Below are positions 23,001-27,594 of a stretch of 27,594 bases of DNA, one piece after another. Below the pieces are notes generated by a model. That model saw nothing but the letters and a program-made list of their open reading frames with translations, was not told the origin of the DNA and did no database searches. Source of the DNA: an uncultured Eubacteriales bacterium (GTDB lineage Bacteria; Bacillota; Clostridia; Oscillospirales; Oscillospiraceae); NCBI GenBank assembly GCA_900556935.1, contig USQL01000020.1, positions 1 through 27,594 of the forward strand. The letters are read 5' to 3'. Positions within the stretch are counted from its first letter, which is position 1. The number at the start of each line of letters is the position of its first letter. The position numbers were made by a program, and so were the translations under genes.

Positions 23001-26000
23001 GGGCTGTCCCCATAGGTCTTGGTGACGGCAGCCTCGGCAAAGGCCAGGGTCTGGGCAATGGGGCGGATGGTGACGGTGAGGTCCGGAACCGAACCCAGGG
23101 TGTAGTTATCCTTGTCCTCGCCGGTCAGGGTAGCAGAGTAGGTAACCGTCCTGTTCTGGCCGGCATCCGGCGTTGCGACGGTTCCTCCACGCACCTGTGC
23201 CCCCAGGTCATCTCCCTCTGCCTTCTTGTCGAAGGTCACTTCTCCCCGGATGATCTGAACCGAAGGATTGTCCGGCTCATAGTCCCGGTCCTGGGCGGTG
23301 AAGCCGCCGGTGATATTCACGACTCTGGGGGTAATGGTCACGGCAAAGGGCTGGCTCTCCAGGACATAGCCGCTGCAGTTCACTACCGCAAGGAACCGGT
23401 GAGTTCCCACCGGGAGCTCGGGGTCCAGGGGGCAGGTCAGGCCGGTGCCCACCGGTGTGCGGCTGTCCTCCGCACCCAGCTGGTACCACTGTACAGTGAC
23501 ACCGGACTGGACCTCCTGGGGCTGGAGCCGCACCCCCAGGCGGAAGACCACATTGCCGCTGCTGTCCATCTCCCCCACGTTATACTGGGTGGAGACCTTT
23601 TCCTCATAGGTGTCGGCACCCAGCTGGCAATAGACGGCAGCCCCGGTCATGGGTACATCCGCAATCGTCACAGCGGGCAGTTCTTTGACGGTGCCTCCGC
23701 CGGGGACGGGGGTCCGCTCCTTTACATCCCCTTCCGTCAGCCAGGTGTTATCCGCCTTCCGGAAGGCTTTTCCGTCAGCCAGGAGGGACTGGATGTCCTC
23801 GAAGGTAACCGTGCGGTAATTTTGAAATGTGTCTGGGTCCATTTCGTAAACCAGAAGTTGACTGACGCTGCCGCCGGAGAGTTTGACATTTTGGATCTCG
23901 CCCCACAGATAGAGCTGTAAAATCTCACCGCCGGTGACAGTCAGCTTGTTTTCCGTGCCATAAACGTTAATTACGTTATGCTTGCCGCCGGAAATCCGGG
24001 CCTCTCCCCAGAGATACACCGGGCAGTTGCCTCCGGACAGCTCCGCCTGAGCCCCTGCTTCAACGGTTACGTAGTCTATTTCCAGCTTATTGTCACCGCC
24101 GGAGGGACCTTTCGCCGGGAGGATGAGCGTTCCGCCGGATCGAACGGTAATGGTTCTAGCAGGGAAATTGCTGTCCCCGCCGGAAACCCCGTCACTGAAG
24201 ATCTTCAGGGTGGTGCCATCCGCGATGATCAGATCCGCTTTCCCAATCATGGACCTTCCGGACATATCTATGGCAACGGTGCCCTGGGCATCCATGGTTA
24301 TCGTCTGGTCATCCGGCCATTTTTGCAAAAGCCGTACCACGCCGGAGCATTTTGCCGCATAGGCAAATCCCTCGGAATAATCACTGTGGTAGGTGACGCT
24401 GCCGCTGCCATCCGTCACGGTCAGCAGGTAGCGCACCTTGCCGCAGTTGCAGGTGTATACCATGAAATAGCCCTGTTTGTTTTCCCGGACGCTGGTGTGA
24501 TCGCACCGCTTCACGGAAACTCCTTCAATCACCGTATCCGTGTCGGCGTAGTTCCTGGGATCCTCACCGTCCAATTCCGCATAGTAGCAGTCCTCCGCCA
24601 GCAGGCTTCTGAGGGTCACGCCGCTTCCTACGATCTTGCCGAATCTGCCGCCGGAGAGGGAGACGGTGCTGCCCTCCATGGCCGTCAGGCTACCCACATA
24701 GCCGCCGGTGACGGTCAGCTTTCCGTAAACGTAAACGCTGAGGTTCTCCCCCTGGGGAAAGACAGTCCCGCTCTCCACAGTAACCTGCCCGTCCTTTTGA
24801 ATCTCTTTCATCTCCAGAATGCTGCCTGACTCAGAGCTGTCACGCAGGGTCAAATGACCGCTGCGAACACTCTTGATAACGGCGCCAAAGTAATTCAGGT
24901 CCAGGATGACGCTTCTGTCGCCGCCGTCCCAGCTTTCGCATTCCTCGCTAAGCGTGCCAATAATCACGGCCTGGGTCACACCGGGATCTTCCAAGGCATC
25001 GGAAAGCGTCCCGTAATAATGGGTGGTCCCGTCGTCGTAGGTGCCTTGGACATAGAACTGTTTTCCGCAGAGGGTGCATTCTCCCTCCTTGTCTACCTGG
25101 TCATGGGGGCAGGTGTAGCCGCAGTCGCACACGCCGTCCGTCCAATTTTCGTGGGTATGCTCCACCGCGTAGACGGTTCTATAGCTATCCGACATACTTA
25201 CATCGTAGGCATTCTTCAGAAGATCGCTGCCGTCCGCCTCGTAGGCAAAGGCCGTGCCGTCTGCCAGCATACCCGACAGGGAGCTGCCGGTTGCGTCATA
25301 AAGGGCATAGGTTTGGCCATAGCCTTTGGGGTTTTCAAAGACACCGCCGCTGATCTGGACGGAGCCATAGCAGCGTTCCGCCCGCGTCACATTGGGAGAA
25401 TAGGTGCCGCCCTTAATATTCACGATGCCTTCGCTTCCCACGGCAATGCGCACCGCCGCGCCTTTGCCGGTCTGGCGTGCGCCGCCGGTATTGGTGTTGG
25501 AGCCGTCCTTCAAAGTCACGTTGGCCGTGTCGGTGATGGTCAGCAGATTGCCCCAGAAGCTGCCGGAAAGGGTATGGCCGTTCCAGTCGATGGTGAAGGT
25601 GCCGCCGTCAATATAGATACCGCTATCCCCGGAATGGGTCACGTCCTTCAGCAGGCGCACCGTAGAGCCGGACAGGGTCATGGCCTGGTTGACCGCTGAC
25701 TCAAAATCGTCAAAGCAGAAGCTGTCCGTCCCGGCCTCCACCTGAACGGAAGCCGCCGTGCCGCAAGCGCACTTGCCGCTGTTTTTATCGAAGGTATGGG
25801 AAGTGTGGGGAACCACATAGACGGTGGTGCGCTCCGGCGAGCCGCTGCCAGCATAGAGGTCGACCAGTTCCTTGCCCTCAGCATCCTTGGCCAGGGCACA
25901 GCCCGGCGCCATCATGTCGGCCAGTTTTCCGCCGCACCACAGGGCGGTGTAGGAATCGCACTTGTCCGTATTGATGAATACGCCGCCGCTGATCTGAATA

Positions 26001-27594
26001 CCAACGGCACCGCTCTGAGCCGTCACAAGGTTGGCGTAGGTGCCGCCTTTAATCTTCAGGCTGCCGGTAAAGCTGCCGGAAATGTTGATCGCCGCACCGA
26101 CACTGTTCATGCCGCCGACATTGTTGCCGGAGCTATCCTTCAGGGTCACATCCGCTGTACCGGCAATCCAAAGCATGGTATATTGGCGGGTAGCGGTGCT
26201 GGAAAGGGTATGACCGTTCCAGTCAATGGTGACCGAGCCGCTCTTGAATTCGGGTATGACATTGTCGTCGGTCAGCACCTCGTTCTTCAGGAGGGTCAGC
26301 AGCGCGCCGTTCTTACCATTGGCCTCGGCGACGGCATCTCGGAAGGTATTGAAGAAGGTGGTCGTCCCATTCACGGTCAGAGAGGCCGCCATCTGGTAGC
26401 CGCAATCCGGGCACAGGCCGGTGGTTTGATCGATATTCCCATGACCGCATTTCTTGCCGCAGTAGAGGCATTCATCGGTTGCCGTCAGGCCGTCCGGGTG
26501 GGTACATTTGACGATCTGCACGGCGGTGTTACTGTCCATGTCCGCCAGCTTCACCAGAACGCCCTTGGACTGGTAGGCATAGCCATCGGCCAGCAGTCCC
26601 AGGTAGTTCGGATTGGCATTGAAGCTGATGCTGTCAAAACTGCCGCCGGACAGCTCTACCGTTCCCATGACGTAGCCCAGCCCCAGCTTGGTGCCAGAGC
26701 CGCCGGTCATGGTCAGAGCGCCCTGGGCAAAGATGCCACCGTTAAAGATGCCACTTTCCACCTTGGCATAACCGTTCAGAATGTTGAGGGCGTACTGCTG
26801 GAGGGCATTTCCGTCACTGCTTCCGATGAAGGTAACGTCCTTCACAGTCAGACCCGCTTCGACCGCCGCGCCCGTTTTGCCCACCGTCACCGCCGGGCTG
26901 GACTTGGCGGTGCGGGTATTCTGCACGGTGCCGTTCTGGATGGTCACATTCTCTGCCAGAATCAGCAGCACCGGCTCGCCATCGGCATCGCCGGTCAGGG
27001 TGTGGCCGCCCAAATTCAGGGTCACGTTCTTATTGATCTCCACGGTTTTGCTGCCCTGGTAGAAGTTGCCCCGGAGGGTGATGGTGTCGCCGTTCTTGGC
27101 GGCGGTCAGGGCATCTTCCAGGCTGGTGTACCGGTCTTCGCCGATGGCGTAAGCTTCGACCAGCGCATGGCAGAAGGTGCAGTAGCCGTCCGCGTCCACG
27201 GTCTCATGGTCACAGGTGCGGCCGCACTCGCACTCGCCGTTCACATAATTACATTTGTGCGCCACCACCTGGATTTTGCCCGTGAGATTTTCCGGAATGG
27301 AGGCATCCACAATGCTGCCATCGGAATCCTGATAGGCATAGCCATCGTCCAGCAGATTCAGCGGCTGGGCACCGTTGCTTGTGTCGATTCCCTTTTCAAA
27401 GGTGCCGCCCCGCAGGTGGACAACGCCCTCCACGCTGCTGAAGGAAACCTTTTCTTTGAAGACCGACTCTCCCTGGACAGTGATATCCAGGTAGCTATTG
27501 TTGGTTGCATAGGCGGCCATAAAGGTCACGCCGTCCAGAATCAGCTTGCCTTCCGCGTTGCTGTAAACGCACTGATCCAGCGTGCCGCTTTTCA
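20027..27594 (-). CDS. Giant secreted modular surface protein (partial, N-terminus outside the window)
   Basis: An uninterrupted frame of more than 2500 codons that stays open to the window edge; the GTG at 27529 is not its start, since the same beta-helix pattern continues upstream. Numbering from that GTG: residues 1-1250 hold five modules, each a Cys/His zinc-ribbon-like motif, a YxxLxDAlxxA...tItLlkd segment and G-G-x-F beta-helix repeats. At 1400-1495 and 1590-1650 are MBG-like beta domains, at 1495-1575 a Big_2-type Ig domain (KTYGDSPF...VATVGTDGTVTI), and at 1660-2030 further Ig-like domains. An alpha-helical stretch lies at 2035-2150, and a C-terminal module (2240-2500, with SIRLTGKQGIRMITGI) recurs, as I recall, in large Oscillospiraceae exoproteins. 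No LPxTG, SLH or TM anchor is present at the end. Likely an adhesin or extracellular scaffold; ligand unknown. Confidence 0.85.
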   Translation of the reverse strand, partial: KSGTLDQCVYSNAEGKLILDGVTFMAAYATNNSYLDITVQGESVFKEKVSFSSVEGVVHLRGGTFEKGIDTSNGAQPLNLLDDGYAYQDSDGSIVDASIPENLTGKIQVVAHKCNYVNGECECGRTCDHETVDADGYCTFCHALVEAYAIGEDRYTSLEDALTAAKNGDTITLRGNFYQGSKTVEINKNVTLNLGGHTLTGDADGEPVLLILAENVTIQNGTVQNTRTAKSSPAVTVGKTGAAVEAGLTVKDVTFIGSSDGNALQQYALNILNGYAKVESGIFNGGIFAQGALTMTGGSGTKLGLGYVMGTVELSGGSFDSISFNANPNYLGLLADGYAYQSKGVLVKLADMDSNTAVQIVKCTHPDGLTATDECLYCGKKCGHGNIDQTTGLCPDCGYQMAASLTVNGTTTFFNTFRDAVAEANGKNGALLTLLKNEVLTDDNVIPEFKSGSVTIDWNGHTLSSTATRQYTMLWIAGTADVTLKDSSGNNVGGMNSVGAAINISGSFTGSLKIKGGTYANLVTAQSGAVGIQISGGVFINTDKCDSYTALWCGGKLADMMAPGCALAKDAEGKELVDLYAGSGSPERTTVYVVPHTSHTFDKNSGKCACGTAASVQVEAGTDSFCFDDFESAVNQAMTLSGSTVRLLKDVTHSGDSGIYIDGGTFTIDWNGHTLSGSFWGNLLTITDTANVTLKDGSNTNTGGARQTGKGAAVRIAVGSEGIVNIKGGTYSPNVTRAERCYGSVQISGGVFENPKGYGQTYALYDATGSSLSGMLADGTAFAYEADGSDLLKNAYDVSMSDSYRTVYAVEHTHENWTDGVCDCGYTCPHDQVDKEGECTLCGKQFYVQGTYDDGTTHYYGTLSDALEDPGVTQAVIIGTLSEECESWDGGDRSVILDLNYFGAVIKSVRSGHLTLRDSSESGSILEMKEIQKDGQVTVESGTVFPQGENLSVYVYGKLTVTGGYVGSLTAMEGSTVSLSGGRFGKIVGSGVTLRSLLAEDCYYAELDGEDPRNYADTDTVIEGVSVKRCDHTSVRENKQGYFMVYTCNCGKVRYLLTVTDGSGSVTYHSDYSEGFAYAAKCSGVVRLLQKWPDDQTITMDAQGTVAIDMSGRSMIGKADLIIADGTTLKIFSDGVSGGDSNFPARTITVRSGGTLILPAKGPSGGDNKLEIDYVTVEAGAQAELSGGNCPVYLWGEARISGGKHNVINVYGTENKLTVTGGEILQLYLWGEIQNVKLSGGSVSQLLVYEMDPDTFQNYRTVTFEDIQSLLADGKAFRKADNTWLTEGDVKERTPVPGGGTVKELPAVTIADVPMTGAAVYCQLGADTYEEKVSTQYNVGEMDSSGNVVFRLGVRLQPQEVQSGVTVQWYQLGAEDSRTPVGTGLTCPLDPELPVGTHRFLAVVNCSGYVLESQPFAVTITPRVVNITGGFTAQDRDYEPDNPSVQIIRGEVTFDKKAEGDDLGAQVRGGTVATPDAGQNRTVTYSATLTGEDKDNYTLGSVPDLTVTIRPIAQTLAFAEAAVTKTYGDSPFANALDHSAGDGQITYTSSDPAVATVGTDGTVTIRGAGEARITATAAATQNYVETAASFDLTVAKATGTVRNRNYSLGYLYGDDIPTPERKYFEASSTGAFRYSWSPAAPKNAGKYQLTVTVDEDGNYTSATLVLDVLVEKNVWARPTLVKAENETIGGKKDGKVTYTDTPALEYRPKRTRGEWIPVAVPAGEESVTVEGLAPGTYEFRRPGDENHFASSPETITIQPGPKLTVTLPSPQTGYTLTADKEALSWHDSLKLTLTVAEGYYKTASFAVKAGDRVFTEDNGTYTLTDVEENLTITLEGVEKDEKAPSLALRNWTFGQGAFQGIASRKEWENISTATAPYYVISTRGNYFAVEAWDGETGLASVSYLLSKAALTREALEQAAWEPVPEESLNLGGPDREHMIQLGLGEWYFYVKAVDKAGNVSYVGSDKLIREENAPTFSGVTNGATYYTTQKVTITDDYALSRYLPPLSRYWKDISGTSYEVTLEGNREGTYTMKAEDACQNTATLTITMKPISALTEDIRDLTEDNIQMADDAKLTQAEKALKALDTTNATDEEKKIITEALDSIGTLKAVLEEVTRVEAKIAALPESVEPWDVETENRVLDVRSAYDAMTDHQKTMVDDSKLRALEGQLVDYRFTSGENQTWALGSGKDLRFTVNGQLAKVKEVRLNGQTVDTEKTAQAKGTDFALKAADLQGLKLGSYTLQVYFTDGQTPQTQFTVTVSPNYLDLSGYPEFGNDETVTVNGRTYPIGTDSGRYINLPETGDILQRFTYLSGAYSAAHENYPTGMAAYRIIRQEGGAKLEPIEGLDNLLIYSGCSIRLTGKQGIRMITGITQDNKKALTGKAGLAGYTLEEYGTLICWNTDLTSGDDFSLDMSCARHNYAYLKGKADPVFAQQDGKTLYTNVLVGFSLEDCAKDLILRPYIILKDMTTGETVTLYGGSVCRSIGYIAKQNENTYKPGTAGYKYIHEILNYTQTAEQGGKTK
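24443..27253 (-). repeat. Five Cys/His zinc-ribbon-like modules within the giant protein
   Basis: Protein repeats at about 27253-27170, 26506-26402, 25807-25763, 25159-25067 and 24505-24443. The fullest form is C-x-C-G-x-x-C-x-H-x(8)-C-x-x-C (CECGRTCDHETVDADGYCTFC is close to CDCGYTCPHDQVDKEGECTLC). The second copy has an extra residue in the first knuckle (CLYCGKKCGH); the third keeps only CACG, and the fifth keeps CDH and CNCG. Each starts a beta-helix module of roughly 210-250 residues. At DNA level the copies are diverged. Confidence 0.75.

Noticed and set aside
21782..23920. 712-codon open frame on the plus strand
   Set aside because: It is antisense to the giant surface-protein gene, arises from its GC-rich codon pattern, has no ribosome site and its translation matches no recognisable fold.
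24443..27253. CRISPR-like or tandem DNA repeats in the giant gene
   Set aside because: The repetition is at protein level, with period 600-760 bp and diverged DNA; there are no regular short repeats with unique spacers anywhere in the window.
27527..27529. GTG as the start codon of the giant gene
   Set aside because: The frame stays open for all 65 bases beyond it, with the same beta-helix-type sequence, and no ribosome site precedes it; the gene is cut by the window edge.

Overview
The window looks like about 27.6 kb of chromosome from a gut-type Clostridia bacterium, most likely Oscillospirales/Oscillospiraceae-like. The reasons are a moderately high GC content, strong AGGAGG ribosome sites, consensus TTGACA-17-TATAAT promoters, and the gene families present: a RpiR regulator with a GltS-type carrier, a large secreted Ig/beta-helix protein, a DUF3990 ADP-ribosyltransferase toxin and a DUF4143 ATPase. 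This taxonomic call is inferred from gene content and style, not from a marker gene. Almost everything is on the minus strand; the plus strand carries only a short XRE/membrane-protein cassette and two broken genes.

Region 1 (1-1320): a class I glutamine amidotransferase-like hydrolase, then a clean tRNA operon transcribed Phe-Gly-Cys with a perfect promoter and a rho-independent terminator. Region 2 (1322-7740): a cytoplasmic GH2 glycosidase with its own promoter, and an organic-acid module made of a RpiR/SIS regulator, a 2-hydroxyacid dehydrogenase, a GltS-type sodium symporter and a DRE-TIM aldolase. The last three form a tight operon with a palindromic operator candidate in its leader. 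Region 3 (7741-12527): a two-gene sensory operon, a lipoprotein that fuses an extracellular solute-binding domain to a 5'-nucleotidase C-terminal-like domain, followed directly by a membrane hybrid histidine kinase with a degenerate and a normal receiver. Its promoter lies inside a 248-bp segment bounded by 21-bp inverted repeats, one end of which abuts a truncated integrase gene.

Region 4 (about 12.5-18.7 kb) is accessory DNA: remnants of a tyrosine integrase, a RelB/DinJ antitoxin and probably an excisionase. Between them are four modules that look alive. The first is a coupled operon of small proteins and a ZIP metal transporter, preceded by two matching inverted repeats. The second is an autoregulated-looking XRE regulator plus four-TM protein, flanked by 25-bp direct repeats. 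The third is an AAA/DUF4143 ATPase. The fourth is a toxin-antitoxin pair made of a DUF3990 ART-like toxin and a long Xre-type antitoxin.

Region 5 (18.9 kb to the end) holds a very large secreted protein (more than 2500 residues, start outside the window) built from zinc-ribbon-like Cys/His motifs, beta-helix-like repeats, Ig-like domains and a C-terminal module. It is translationally coupled to a lipoprotein with SH3b-like repeats, which suggests a cell-surface pair.
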